This document shows, one piece after another, positions 34,518 to 42,900 of a DNA stretch of 64,000 nt. The position numbers were made by a program, and so were the translations under genes. The notes below the pieces were generated by a model, which had not been told where the DNA came from, did not search any database, and was given only the letters and a program-made list of their open reading frames with translations. The stretch comes from Dethiosulfovibrio salsuginis (GTDB lineage Bacteria; Synergistota; Synergistia; Synergistales; Dethiosulfovibrionaceae): contig NZ_FXBB01000013.1 in the NCBI RefSeq assembly GCF_900177735.1, positions 1-64,000 on the forward strand, written 5' to 3'. Each line of letters opens with the position of its first letter. The stretch's first letter is position 1.

Positions 34518-34728
34518 GCCTCACTTCTTCGGAGGTTAACGGCTTAGTCCCTTTTTTTTTGCTCAAAGCCACAGCCTCAACAGCGAGGTAATAGTCCTCC
34601 ATGTCGTCGAGATTATCCTCTATCAACTTCCGGACATAGAAAGCCTTCGTCCTACCTGTCACCTTGGAGAGGCGGTCCAGCCTTCCCCCTGTTTCTTCGT
34701 CGAGACGGATGGATAACGGTGTAGGCAT
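34495..34728 (-). CDS. RelB/ribbon-helix-helix type antitoxin
   Basis: The 77-residue product begins with LSIRLDEETGGRLDRLSKVTGRTKAFYVRKLI, a ribbon-helix-helix DNA-binding domain, followed by an acidic tail that would wrap the toxin. I chose ATG at 34728 because AGGGGGC lies upstream. It normally neutralises the toxin and represses the operon. Its partner is frameshifted here. Confidence 0.87.
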   Translation of the reverse strand: MPTPLSIRLDEETGGRLDRLSKVTGRTKAFYVRKLIEDNLDDMEDYYLAVEAVALSKKKGTKPLTSEEVRHELGLDD

Positions 34729-35012
34729 GATAGTAGCCCCCTTTTTGTAGTCTATGTAGTCATCGTAGCACAGAGTCAAAAAAGGTCAAGGAGAAATAGT
34801 CCTACCACCTTGCGATAATCGTTTATGATTTTGGGTGCTAATCCGTTGGACTTTTTGAAGGTAAGGAAGGCAGAGAGGGCCTGTTCTGGTTAAGAGCGGT
34901 TGTGGCACGAATCCATTGAAGTATCGTTATACACGGTGAAACGCCTCCTGTTGAGGGGTAGCTTGGAAGGCGTAGAAATACACAACGGATTTACCGTTTT
35001 GAGGAGCCTAAT
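34729..35012. other. Gene-free interval between antitoxin and tRNA-Leu
   Basis: I see no intact gene here. Upstream of the antitoxin there is a possible minus-strand promoter (TTGACC, 16 bases, TACGAT). The rest may be decayed mobile DNA, but nothing is recognisable. Confidence 0.4.
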
Positions 35013-35042
35013 AAAAAAGGGCCTAGGTAGCCCTAGACCCTT
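35013..35042 (-). terminator. Intrinsic terminator of tRNA-Leu(CAA)
   Basis: On the minus strand AAGGGTCTAGG and CCTAGGCCCTT form a hairpin followed by TTTTTTATT, 14 bases after the tRNA. Confidence 0.8.
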
Positions 35043-35055
35043 GCAAATACTACGA

Positions 35056-35141
35056 TGGTGCCGGAGGGGAGACTCGAACTCCCACGAGGTTACCCCCGGC
35101 GGATTTTGAATCCGCTGCGTCTACCATTCCGCCACTCCGGC
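35056..35141 (-). tRNA. tRNA-Leu (anticodon CAA)
   Basis: Acceptor GCCGGAG pairs with CTCCGGC, discriminator A, encoded CCA. The anticodon arm is GCGGA-TTCAAAA-TCCGC, giving CAA. A long variable arm and GTTCGAGTC T-loop fit a class II leucine tRNA. Confidence 0.96.
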
Positions 35142-35209
35142 CACAGGCATACTTTTTACCACAAAAAGCCACTTCTGTCCAGATGGACGGTCAAATATCA
35201 GGCCACTAG

Positions 35210-36400
35210 CTAGGACAAGAACATCGCAAAGCCCTGAATAACGAAGGCGTTTACTATATCGATGAAGAACGCCCCGACTATGGGGATGACGAAAAAAGCC
35301 CTCGGAGCAGGGCCATAGTGGGAGCTCAAGGCCTCCATGTTGGCGACGGCGTTAGGGGTCGCCCCCATGCCAAAGCCGCAGTGTCCACCGGCCATAATGG
35401 CGGCTTCAAAGTCCTTACCCATCAGAGGGAAGGTTATAAAGGTGGCGAAAAACGCCATAAGTGCGGTCTCTCCCAGCAGGATAGCGATCATAGGACCGGC
35501 GAGATCCATCAGCTGCCAAAGCTTGAGGGACATCAGTGCCATAGCCAAAAACAGGGACAATGCGACAGATCCTATGTAGTCAACGCACTTGAGGTGAACC
35601 TTGTAGAGCCCGGAAAAATCGGATACGTTTCGGATCACGATCCCGACGAATAAAGCACACAGATAGGTTGGCAAAGTTATTCCTAGGCCCATGAGCTTGC
35701 CATAGGCAAGGGCACCTAGATACATAGCACAGGAGATCTGGAGGATCGTTATAAGCACATCGTTGACCGTAGCGTGACCGTGATGCTCCAGGACCACTCC
35801 TCCGTCCTCCCCTTCGATACTATCCATGTCAGGCTTAAGGTCGTATTTCCTGATGAGTCGCCTGGCGACAGGGCCGCCTATTATGGACCCAGCGACAAGG
35901 CCAAAGGTAGCGGCGGCCATAGCGAGCTCCATCGCCCCGACTAGACCGTAGTTCAAGGTAAAGGTCCTGGCAAAGGTAGCACCGGTACCGTGTCCTCCTG
36001 ACATGGTAACCGATCCGGCCAGCAGCCCAAGGAGAGGATGAAGGCCGGTCAGTTTGGCTACGCCAGCTGCGACGACGTTTTGTAAGGTAACCAGGATGGA
36101 AGCCAATCCCAAAAACAGCAGGACCTGAGGTCCTCCTTTTTTCAGGAGCTTAAGGCTAGCGCCTAAGCCAACGGTGGTGAAGAAGGCTATCATGAGAGGC
36201 GACTGAAGTATCATCTCGAACTCAAAGTCGACTTTACCCAAGAGCGTCCAGCGAAGCAGGGCGAAAAGGATTCCACCTATTACCGGAGCGGGAATATTGT
36301 ACTCCTTCAGTGGGGTTATTTTATCCCTGATGAAAAGCCCACACCACAGGACCAAAGAGGCGACTGCGACGGTCCCTATAAGATCGAACTTAAGGATCAT
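35210..36400 (-). CDS. gltS: Sodium/glutamate symporter GltS
   Basis: The 396-residue product matches the GltS family (ESS) in length and pattern. There are about ten membrane helices in two inverted halves, with the conserved Gly-rich regions SVTMSGGHGTGATFARTF and AGGHCGFGMGATPNAVANM that form the re-entrant substrate loops. It imports glutamate with Na+. Its ATG follows immediately after the TAG of the TAXI receptor gene (no spacer), so translation is coupled. No TRAP membrane genes are present. Confidence 0.94.
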   Translation of the reverse strand: MILKFDLIGTVAVASLVLWCGLFIRDKITPLKEYNIPAPVIGGILFALLRWTLLGKVDFEFEMILQSPLMIAFFTTVGLGASLKLLKKGGPQVLLFLGLASILVTLQNVVAAGVAKLTGLHPLLGLLAGSVTMSGGHGTGATFARTFTLNYGLVGAMELAMAAATFGLVAGSIIGGPVARRLIRKYDLKPDMDSIEGEDGGVVLEHHGHATVNDVLITILQISCAMYLGALAYGKLMGLGITLPTYLCALFVGIVIRNVSDFSGLYKVHLKCVDYIGSVALSLFLAMALMSLKLWQLMDLAGPMIAILLGETALMAFFATFITFPLMGKDFEAAIMAGGHCGFGMGATPNAVANMEALSSHYGPAPRAFFVIPIVGAFFIDIVNAFVIQGFAMFLS

Positions 36401-37351
36401 CTAGAGGGAACCTTCTTCCTTGAAGAATCTGGCCGCTCCGGGGTGGATAGGAACGAGCATCTCCTGAACCTGACCGGGCCTTAGGGTCACCGATCCAGGG
36501 ATATAGGGAGATAAGTCTGCTGCCTCTTTGTATATGGTTTTCGCCACTCTGTAGACCAGGTCGTCGTTGAGATCCTCTCGACAGTAGAGCACCGTCCAGG
36601 CCCCAACGGTCTTTATCTCCTCGTCCTGATTGGGGAAAGTTCCCGCAGGTATGGAGAATTCCCTCCAGTAGGGAGCGGAGCCAAGGAGGGAGCCTCTAGC
36701 TGCATCGTCTAGGCCCAAAACCTTGCTGGTCTTTAAGGCCTCCTGCTCCATAGCTGAGCCACCGCCTAATGGACCGACGAATATCACAGCATCGACGGTA
36801 CCCTCTTTTAGGGCTAAAAGCCCTTCCCCCATCCCCAGATAGGCGGGCACAACCTTATCGGAACCGAGGCCGGAGAACCGAAGAATCTGCTGTGCCGTCA
36901 CAAGGACACCTGATCCCTTACGACCTAAAACCACTTTCTTACCCTCAAGATCCCTTACCGAACTTATCTTCGACCCCTTGGAAACCAAAACCCTTGCCAC
37001 CTCTGGATAAAGAGGCATGACCCCTCTTAGGAAGGTCTGAGGGTTTTCGTAATACAGATCCTTTCCCTCATAGGCCATTACAGCGTAGCTGTCCATAAGG
37101 CCAAACTGACAAAGACCGGTCTCCATGAGTTCCACGTTCTCCCCCGATCCGCTGGAGGGAAGGACGGCCAACCTGACACCGGGAACCTTTTGGTTCACCG
37201 TCTCCGCCACTATGCCACCGAGGCTGTAGTAGGTTCCCCCCATGTTTCCGCTGGCCATGACGTAAACAGGCTGAAAGCCCCACGCCATAGACGCAAAAAT
37301 CAGCGAAGAACATAGACACACAAAGACACGTAACAAACTATTTTTTCCCAT
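36401..37351 (-). CDS. TAXI-family TRAP solute-binding protein
   Basis: The start is ATG at 37351 with AGGAGGTGCAGAG upstream, giving 316 residues. A signal peptide covers about 1-26. The mature part shows the TAXI signature ASGNMGGTYYSLGGIVAETVN, then SSGSGENVELME and VVLGRKGSGVLVTAQQIL. TAXI receptors bind small carboxylates such as glutamate and normally serve a fused TRAP permease (DctQM). Here the partner gene is gltS, directly adjacent, and no TRAP permease is seen. A role in delivering glutamate to GltS is inferred. Confidence 0.88.
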   Translation of the reverse strand: MGKNSLLRVFVCLCSSLIFASMAWGFQPVYVMASGNMGGTYYSLGGIVAETVNQKVPGVRLAVLPSSGSGENVELMETGLCQFGLMDSYAVMAYEGKDLYYENPQTFLRGVMPLYPEVARVLVSKGSKISSVRDLEGKKVVLGRKGSGVLVTAQQILRFSGLGSDKVVPAYLGMGEGLLALKEGTVDAVIFVGPLGGGSAMEQEALKTSKVLGLDDAARGSLLGSAPYWREFSIPAGTFPNQDEEIKTVGAWTVLYCREDLNDDLVYRVAKTIYKEAADLSPYIPGSVTLRPGQVQEMLVPIHPGAARFFKEEGSL

Positions 37352-37398
37352 CTCTGCACCTCCTAGAATAATCGACATCATCTCAATAAGCCGATAAT

Positions 37399-37426
37399 TT
37401 GATATTGTAACATCGATCTATCGCAA
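37399..37426 (-). promoter_or_regulatory. Probable promoter of the TAXI-gltS operon
   Basis: Minus-strand TTGCGA (37426-37421) and TATCAA (37404-37399) are 16 bases apart, about 45 bases ahead of the TAXI gene. Confidence 0.5.
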
Positions 37427-37562
37427 GATAAAAGGATTATATATTTTATCTTTTTTGATTTTCAAGACTAAAATCTATTGTATACTAATGCCGCTGTACC
37501 ATCAAACCCTTTTCTGCTGTATAGTGTTGTAACCATACCTACATGGGAAAGGAGAGATAGAA

Positions 37563-38078
37563 ATGCACGAGATAACCATAACGACTAAAGGTGGAGATAA
37601 AGGGAGCACCAGCCTCTGTAACGGTGAGAGGGTCCCTAAGGACGATCCCAGGGTGGAGGCCTACGGCACGGTGGACGAGTGCCAGGCTGCCATAGGCCTA
37701 GCACGATCTATGTGTGACTTCGAGCCTGTATGCGACAACCTGAGGAAGTTAGAGGACGACCTCTATATACTGATGGGAGTTATGTCCCTCTGCGACGGCC
37801 TCGAGCCGCCTAAAGTGGAGTGGATGGAGGGTATGATAAAGCAGGTATCTGAGATGTTCACCGATAAGGATTTCCAGTTTATAAGGCCAGGAGAGTGCCG
37901 TGTCTGCGCTTCTCTCCATCTCGCCAGAACGATGGCCAGAAGGGCGGAGAGACAGTCGGTAAAACTGCTAAGGTCGGGGAAGATAGATCCTTACGTATTT
38001 TCCTACATCAATCGGCTCTCCGACGGCATATATGCCCTGATACTCTGGTACCAGAGGGAGAAGTTCCCTAAAAAATAG
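37563..38078 (+). CDS. Cob(I)alamin adenosyltransferase, PduO type
   Basis: The 171-residue product converts cob(I)alamin to adenosylcobalamin with ATP. The N-terminal ATP-binding motif TTKGGDKGSTSL (about residues 7-18), RVEAYGTVDECQAAIG (about 30-45) and the C-terminal RRAERQ and INRLSD motifs are intact. It stands apart from the corrinoid operon at 54.6-60.8 kb but belongs to the same pathway. RBS AAAGGAGAG precedes the ATG. Confidence 0.92.
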   Translation: MHEITITTKGGDKGSTSLCNGERVPKDDPRVEAYGTVDECQAAIGLARSMCDFEPVCDNLRKLEDDLYILMGVMSLCDGLEPPKVEWMEGMIKQVSEMFTDKDFQFIRPGECRVCASLHLARTMARRAERQSVKLLRSGKIDPYVFSYINRLSDGIYALILWYQREKFPKK

Positions 38079-38143
38079 AGCTTCCATTTTCCCCTGTCTT
38101 TTGTATAATGAACACCGTATCTGACACCTGGGGAGGAATGTAA

Positions 38144-38824
38144 ATGACCAGGGAAAATCCGTTGTTCCCGGCCAAAAGTCTCGATCTGAGACAGATAGTG
38201 TATGAAAAGATAAAAGAAGCGATCGTGGAGGGAATTATCAAGCCGGGGGAAAAATTGTCGGAGGTGGAACTAGCGAACAGCATGGCCGTATCGAGGACAC
38301 CGGTAAGAGAGGCTATTCGACAGCTAGCGAAGACAGGGCTAGTTACCTTGACGCCTAGAAAAGGGGCTTTCGTCACGTTACCCACCTTAGAGGACGCCTC
38401 CGCTCTTTATGAATTAAGGGCTAACCTGGAGATGTTCGCCGTTAGCCTGATCGCGATGGCACCACCGATGGAGGAGCTAGCTAAATTCAGGGAAATTTTT
38501 GAGTCTATGGATAACGACACGTCCCCTGGAGAGTACCTCGTCCAGGATCGCAATTTCCATAATTTTCTCTATCGGGCCTCGGGAAATCGGTTTCTCAGCG
38601 GTGTTCTTCTGGACATATTGGACATGATCAACCTTTATAGACCTTACTCTCTAGCGGAACACAACTATCTAAAAGCTCTCTCCGAGGGCCATATAGCGGT
38701 GATAGACGCCCTTCTCGATAAAGACGGAGAGAGGGCCAAGCGAGAGATGAAAGAACACATCGATATGACTCGAACCGGGGTGGAGGCGTACCTCCAGAAC
38801 AACCCGGCAAAAGACCTCTCTTAG
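38144..38824 (+). CDS. GntR-family transcriptional regulator (FadR/FCD subfamily)
   Basis: The 226-residue product has an N-terminal winged helix (IIKPGEKLSEVELANSMAVSRTPVREAIRQLAKTGLV) and an all-helical FCD effector domain (about residues 88-215) with the metal-binding Asp/His pattern, for example DRNFHNFLY. Such regulators usually respond to carboxylates. It lies 66 bases after the adenosyltransferase gene; its target is unknown. Confidence 0.92.
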   Translation: MTRENPLFPAKSLDLRQIVYEKIKEAIVEGIIKPGEKLSEVELANSMAVSRTPVREAIRQLAKTGLVTLTPRKGAFVTLPTLEDASALYELRANLEMFAVSLIAMAPPMEELAKFREIFESMDNDTSPGEYLVQDRNFHNFLYRASGNRFLSGVLLDILDMINLYRPYSLAEHNYLKALSEGHIAVIDALLDKDGERAKREMKEHIDMTRTGVEAYLQNNPAKDLS

Positions 38825-38835
38825 AGGGTAGATTG

Positions 38836-39615
38836 GTGTTCTTCGTCTACAAGTTAGCAGGAGCCCTAGGAATGCCCCTAGGGCTTTTTTTGTCGATCAT
38901 ATTGGCAGGAATAATATGTATATCCCTGTCCCGAAAGAAAGGGCCTCTATTCTGGACGGCCGCTGGGGCCATAGCCATCGGTGCCCTAAGCCTCATAACC
39001 CTCTCAATGCCCGCCGTGGCAGGATATCTGCTGTCCACCGTGGAGACCGACAAGAAGGACCTTCCGGAGTCTAATACCTCTGGAGCGGTCCTAATTCTCA
39101 GTGGCGGATTCACCAGGCTCTCCGACGGCACCTCAGAGCCTGGACCTTTCACACTCCAAAGGCTTATAGAAGGAGCAAGCCTGGCGGAGAGGAGGGGGTG
39201 GCCGATTATCCTGTCCGGCGGGATGGCCCTTGAGGGAGGGGACTCTCTCGCTAAGTGTATGGAGAGAAAGCTACGTGAACTTGGCTATACCGCTCCGGTA
39301 ATTCTAGAAGAGGACTCAAGGACGACCTGGGAAAACATGTTTTATTCCTCCACCATAGCCAGGGAAAAGGATCTTGGCTTTATCGTGGTAGTTACAAATT
39401 CATTCCACATGAGGAGGTCCCTCTGGATGGCGAAAAGAGCCATCCCAGAGATGGACATATACGGTTATCCTGTAGGTCCTCTGGGAGATCGGTCCCGAGA
39501 CCCTCTACGGTGGATCCCTTCAGCTGGAGGGCTAAGGGATTCTACTTTGGCGTGGCGAGAGTGGCTAGGCTTGATGGTTTACAGGTTCATGAGTCCTTCT
39601 GGGAGCCTTCCCTAA
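38836..39615 (+). CDS. DUF218/YdcF-like membrane protein (ElyC/SanA type)
   Basis: The product has about 259 residues, with two N-terminal membrane helices and a DUF218 domain. The domain motifs are VLILSGGFTRLSDG, IILSGGMALEGGDSLA, EEDSRTTWENM and TNSFHMRRSLWMAK. Family members take part in envelope polysaccharide metabolism. GTG at 38836 is preferred over TTG at 38833 for spacing to GAGGG. The last 29 bases overlap the convergent rarA gene. Confidence 0.85.
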   Translation: MFFVYKLAGALGMPLGLFLSIILAGIICISLSRKKGPLFWTAAGAIAIGALSLITLSMPAVAGYLLSTVETDKKDLPESNTSGAVLILSGGFTRLSDGTSEPGPFTLQRLIEGASLAERRGWPIILSGGMALEGGDSLAKCMERKLRELGYTAPVILEEDSRTTWENMFYSSTIAREKDLGFIVVVTNSFHMRRSLWMAKRAIPEMDIYGYPVGPLGDRSRDPLRWIPSAGGLRDSTLAWREWLGLMVYRFMSPSGSLP

Positions 39616-40858
39616 ACCTCCGCCAAAATCGCTTGAGCCTGGCGAGTACCCTCGACTCATAACCGGAGTCCGACGGAAAGTAGTATCTTTTAGGTTCTTT
39701 GAGGTAGGACTGGGCTACCCAATGCCCTCGATAGTCGTGAGGATAGAGGTATCCCCGATTGCCGTTTATGAGGTGATCGGGCACCCTCTGGACGGCTCCA
39801 GACTCGATATCGGAGATAGCGCTGTTTATGGCCTCGTAAGCCCTGTTGCTTTTAGGGGCGGAGGCCAGATACAAAGCGGCCTCCCCGAGGATTATCCTGG
39901 CTTCAGGCATACCGGTCATGTCGGAGGCCTGAGCGGCGGAGGTCGCGATCATCAGGGCCATAGGGTCCGCTAGGCCCACGTCCTCCGCTGCGGATATGAC
40001 CATCCTTCTGGCGATAAAACGGATATCCTCACCGGAGTCCAGAAGCCTCGCTAGCCAGTATATGGTGGCATCGGGGTCAGAACCTCGAATACTTTTAATG
40101 AAGGCGGAGATAACCTGATAGTGGTTATCTCCGCCTTTATCGTGTCTGACCGATGCCCTAGGGAGATCTTTTTTAGCCCTCTCCAGGGATATGTGGCTCC
40201 CTCCTGAGGCGGCCACAGAGCGGGCTAGGTACTCCAGCCTTGTTAAGGCCTGTCTACCGTCGCCGCCAGCGGAAAGGGCTATCTCCCTCAGTACCTCCTG
40301 GTCCCATGAAAGCTCAAGGGACCCAAGCCCTTTTTCCCTATCCTCAAGGGCCCTTGACATGAGGACTACCAGGTCTTCCTCGGTCAAAGGATCGATGGTC
40401 AGCACCATCAAACGGGAAAGAAGGGTCTTGTTGATCTCAAACCACGGATTTTCGGTGGTAGTCCCGACGAGGACCACATCCCCTTTTTCCACCGCAGGAA
40501 GCAAGGCGTTCTGCTGGCTTTTGTTGAAGTGATATATCTCGTCCACAAAGGCCACTACCGACCTGCCGGACATGGATTTGACCTTCTCCCCCTGGTCTAT
40601 GAGCTCCCTCAGCTGAGAGACCTTAGCGGAAACGGCGTTGATCTCGAATAGTTCTCGATCGGTGACCGAGGCCATGAGACGAACGAGGGCGGTTTTACCC
40701 ACTCCAGGAGGACCGTAGAGGATACAGGAAGGCACGACCCCTCTTTCAAGGTGGCTTCTCAGGGCAGTCCCTGGGGCGATAATAGAGCTATGGCCTACAT
40801 ATTCATCGAGAGATGACGGTCTCATCCTCTCCGCCAGAGGTGTCTCCCAGCAGATCAC
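39587..40858 (-). CDS. rarA: Replication-associated recombination protein RarA (AAA+ ATPase)
   Basis: The 423-residue product is an AAA+ clamp-loader-like ATPase acting at stalled forks. It has Walker A GPPGVGKTALVRLMA (about residues 50-64), Walker B VAFVDEIYHFNKSQQNALLPAVE and sensor 1 VGTTTENPWFEIN. The C-terminal tetramerisation domain includes YLYPHDYRGHWVAQSYLKE. GTG start overlaps the stop of the HAD gene (GTGA). In Bacillus, rarA also lies near a 6S RNA gene, and here a 6S candidate lies upstream of the same operon. Confidence 0.95.
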   Translation of the reverse strand: MICWETPLAERMRPSSLDEYVGHSSIIAPGTALRSHLERGVVPSCILYGPPGVGKTALVRLMASVTDRELFEINAVSAKVSQLRELIDQGEKVKSMSGRSVVAFVDEIYHFNKSQQNALLPAVEKGDVVLVGTTTENPWFEINKTLLSRLMVLTIDPLTEEDLVVLMSRALEDREKGLGSLELSWDQEVLREIALSAGGDGRQALTRLEYLARSVAASGGSHISLERAKKDLPRASVRHDKGGDNHYQVISAFIKSIRGSDPDATIYWLARLLDSGEDIRFIARRMVISAAEDVGLADPMALMIATSAAQASDMTGMPEARIILGEAALYLASAPKSNRAYEAINSAISDIESGAVQRVPDHLINGNRGYLYPHDYRGHWVAQSYLKEPKRYYFPSDSGYESRVLARLKRFWRRFREGSQKDS

Positions 40859-41826
40859 CTCAGGATGTCCTCCATTTTAAGCTCAGGATGGCTTCGGAAA
40901 AGCTCTAAAGAGACGCCGCAACCCTCGGATTGGACGGTGGCCATTGGAAATCGTCTCGATAGTAACCCCTCTAAAACAGCACATTGAGGCTTGCCCAAGA
41001 ACTCAGAGGAGAGCCACGGGACCTCCTGCCAAATATCAACAGGCTGCTCTTCTTTAGACGCTATAAAGGTCCCTACCCCTAGAGAGGCTAACTTAAATAC
41101 CAGGTCAAGATCCTCTTTGGCAAGAGGAGAGGGCACCTCCAAAGATATCTCCCATGCGGAACAGAGCCAGTTTAAGCCTCTGTTTTGAACTAGACTACGA
41201 TACTCCCAGGGAACCAGCTCTACACCTTCCCTCAGCGAGACCAACAGCTCTTTTAGTCTAAAGAAATGGCCGTCCGCCCAGTGGGACCATTTCTCCGGTC
41301 CACGCTCTACGAGCAGGGCCCTCATTCCCGCCCTCCTTGCACCGAGGATATCGTAGACAAAATCCCCTATCACCGTACAGGACCGGGCGGGCACTCCCAT
41401 GGCGTCAGAGGCCATCCAAAGGGCCTCCGGCGAGGGCTTTACATGACCGCTCTCCCGATGGAAGGTGTTTTTAGGAAGATCAAAACCGATGGTTTTAGCG
41501 GCAAGATAGATAGACTCAGGGCAGTTTCTGGACACCACCGACCAGGGAATCCCTCGATCGTCGAGAAGGGATACCAGATCCTGTCCTCCTGGGACAGCGG
41601 TGGCTAAAGACGCTCCATCGATCTCCAAACGCCTTATCTCCTCGGAGAGAAGTTCACGATCCCCTTCGTCCATCTTCGCCATTTCTTCAAGTATCGGGAC
41701 GTCTTTTCCCCCAAAATATTTCTCCCTTACAGGTGAAAAATCCAGCCTGGTATCCGCCAGGACTCCGTCCCAGTCAAAGATAAAACCTCCACTGTTCAGA
41801 GGATTCCACATAGGTGAAGCGGTCAT
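40855..41826 (-). CDS. HAD-family phosphatase fused to an unknown C-terminal domain
   Basis: The start is ATG at 41826 with AGGAGGGAG upstream, giving 323 residues. Residues about 14-200 form a phosphoglycolate-phosphatase-like HAD domain: FIFDWDGVLADT, VVSRNCPES, HVKPSPEAL and CTVIGDFVYDILGARRAGM. The C-terminal ~120 residues (from VPWEYRSLVQNRG onward) have no match that I know. The substrate is unknown. It is the first protein gene after the 6S RNA and is translationally coupled to rarA. Confidence 0.8.
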   Translation of the reverse strand: MTASPMWNPLNSGGFIFDWDGVLADTRLDFSPVREKYFGGKDVPILEEMAKMDEGDRELLSEEIRRLEIDGASLATAVPGGQDLVSLLDDRGIPWSVVSRNCPESIYLAAKTIGFDLPKNTFHRESGHVKPSPEALWMASDAMGVPARSCTVIGDFVYDILGARRAGMRALLVERGPEKWSHWADGHFFRLKELLVSLREGVELVPWEYRSLVQNRGLNWLCSAWEISLEVPSPLAKEDLDLVFKLASLGVGTFIASKEEQPVDIWQEVPWLSSEFLGKPQCAVLEGLLSRRFPMATVQSEGCGVSLELFRSHPELKMEDILR

Positions 41827-41848
41827 TAGACTCCCTCCTCCATACACG

Positions 41849-41875
41849 AAAAGGGCGCCGAGCAAGCTCAGCGCC
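41849..41875 (-). terminator. Terminator of the 6S RNA gene
   Basis: On the minus strand GGCGCTGAGC and GCTCGGCGCC form a ten-base-pair stem followed by CTTTT. It separates the RNA from the HAD gene, whose ribosome site begins about 12 bases later. Confidence 0.7.
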
Positions 41876-41884
41876 ATCGGAAAC

Positions 41885-42067
41885 GGTAGCCCCCACAATG
41901 CCGTGTCATGATTGTCTTGACCCGATCCTAGCTAAAGCAAGGTCTACCGAGCCTGGGCTTCAGAAGCGGGAAACCGCCTCATCTACCGGTTCGTCTCGAC
42001 CTTATACGGCTCGAGTGTTGGCTCAAGACGTAGGACATGATCACGCACACCGCAGGGATCCTTATTT
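41885..42067 (-). ncRNA. ssrS: 6S RNA
   Basis: A TATAAT box (42080-42075) is followed by about 180 non-coding bases and a terminator. The 5' end CCCTGCGGTGT pairs over 11 positions with GCATTGTGGGG at the 3' end. Further in, GTG-A-TCATG pairs with CATGA-CAC, and GTCTTGA pairs with TCAAGAC. This gives the long rod with internal bubbles that defines 6S RNA, the RNA polymerase-binding regulator. The CCCTGCGGTGT start resembles known 6S 5' ends, and the linkage to rarA matches Firmicutes. The identity is inferred from structure and context. Confidence 0.7.
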
Positions 42068-42169
42068 CGCCCATATTATACCATATGACCTTGAGGCTGT
42101 GTCGTCGTTTTTACCATGCTGCCGTGTATAATCGAGATACAGAGCTTACTCCATAGGAGGTAGATATTT

Positions 42170-42850
42170 ATGAGAAAGACAGTGATATTGGCATCGCTTA
42201 TACTGGCTATAACAGCGAGTCCCCTTTGGGCAGGCAAAACCCCAGAAACCAGGATAAAAGAATCGCTGGACACCATAAACAGAATGTCCGCACAGGACGA
42301 CGTTGAGACAATGGGATATGTCATAGAAAAAGGAGTCGCCGTGGCCATATTCCCTTCGGTCGTGAAGGCAGGATTCGTACTCGGAGGACAGTACGGAGAG
42401 GGGATATTGCTCCGCCACGACTCTAAGACCGGCAAATGGTATGGACCTTCCTTTTACAACATAGCAGGAGGATCCTTTGGACTTCAGATAGGGGTCCAGT
42501 CCACTGCGCTGGTCCTCGCCGTCGTCAACGAAGATGGGATGAAGGGATTCAGGGGAGATAACTTTACCTTAGGCGGCGAGTTCGCCGTCGCCGCCGGACC
42601 GGTGGGCCGTCGAACCTCCGCTGCGACGGACATAAACCTAAACACCCCTATCTACAGCTATTCTATGAGCAAAGGTCTGTTCGCAGGGCTATCTCTGGAC
42701 GGATCGACTATAAACCACGACCCAAGCGCCAATGAGCTATATTGGGGTAAAAAGACTTCTCCTGTAGAGGCCCTTGATAAACCTGCAACCTCCAAGGAGA
42801 TAGCCCCTTTGATAAAAGCACTGAACAACTTGATAAAAAAAGGCAAATAA
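42170..42850 (+). CDS. Exported SYLF-domain (Ysc84-like) lipid-binding protein
   Basis: The 226-residue product begins with a signal peptide (about 1-21). Most of the rest is a SYLF domain: GVAVAIFPSVVKAGFVLGGQ, GEGILLRHDSKTGKWYGPSF and SYSMSKGLFAGLSLDGSTI. SYLF domains bind phospholipids in eukaryotic relatives; bacterial ones are periplasmic and of unknown role. AGGAGGTAGATATTT precedes the ATG and a TATAAT box lies at 42127-42132. It ends in its own terminator, right beside repeat copy B. Confidence 0.88.
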   Translation: MRKTVILASLILAITASPLWAGKTPETRIKESLDTINRMSAQDDVETMGYVIEKGVAVAIFPSVVKAGFVLGGQYGEGILLRHDSKTGKWYGPSFYNIAGGSFGLQIGVQSTALVLAVVNEDGMKGFRGDNFTLGGEFAVAAGPVGRRTSAATDINLNTPIYSYSMSKGLFAGLSLDGSTINHDPSANELYWGKKTSPVEALDKPATSKEIAPLIKALNNLIKKGK

Positions 42851-42854
42851 ACCT

Positions 42855-42894
42855 AAAGAGGCCAGAGTGGATTTTTGTCCATTCCGGCCTCTTT
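42855..42894 (+). terminator. Terminator of the SYLF gene
   Basis: AAAGAGGCC...TGGA and TCCA...GGCCTCTTT form an interrupted hairpin ending in CTTTA. Repeat copy B starts six bases later. Confidence 0.75.
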
Positions 42895-42900
42895 ACTTAA

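Noticed and set aside
34900-35109. Small plus-strand frame running into tRNA-Leu
   Set aside because: It overlaps the tRNA and its terminator and shows no protein pattern.
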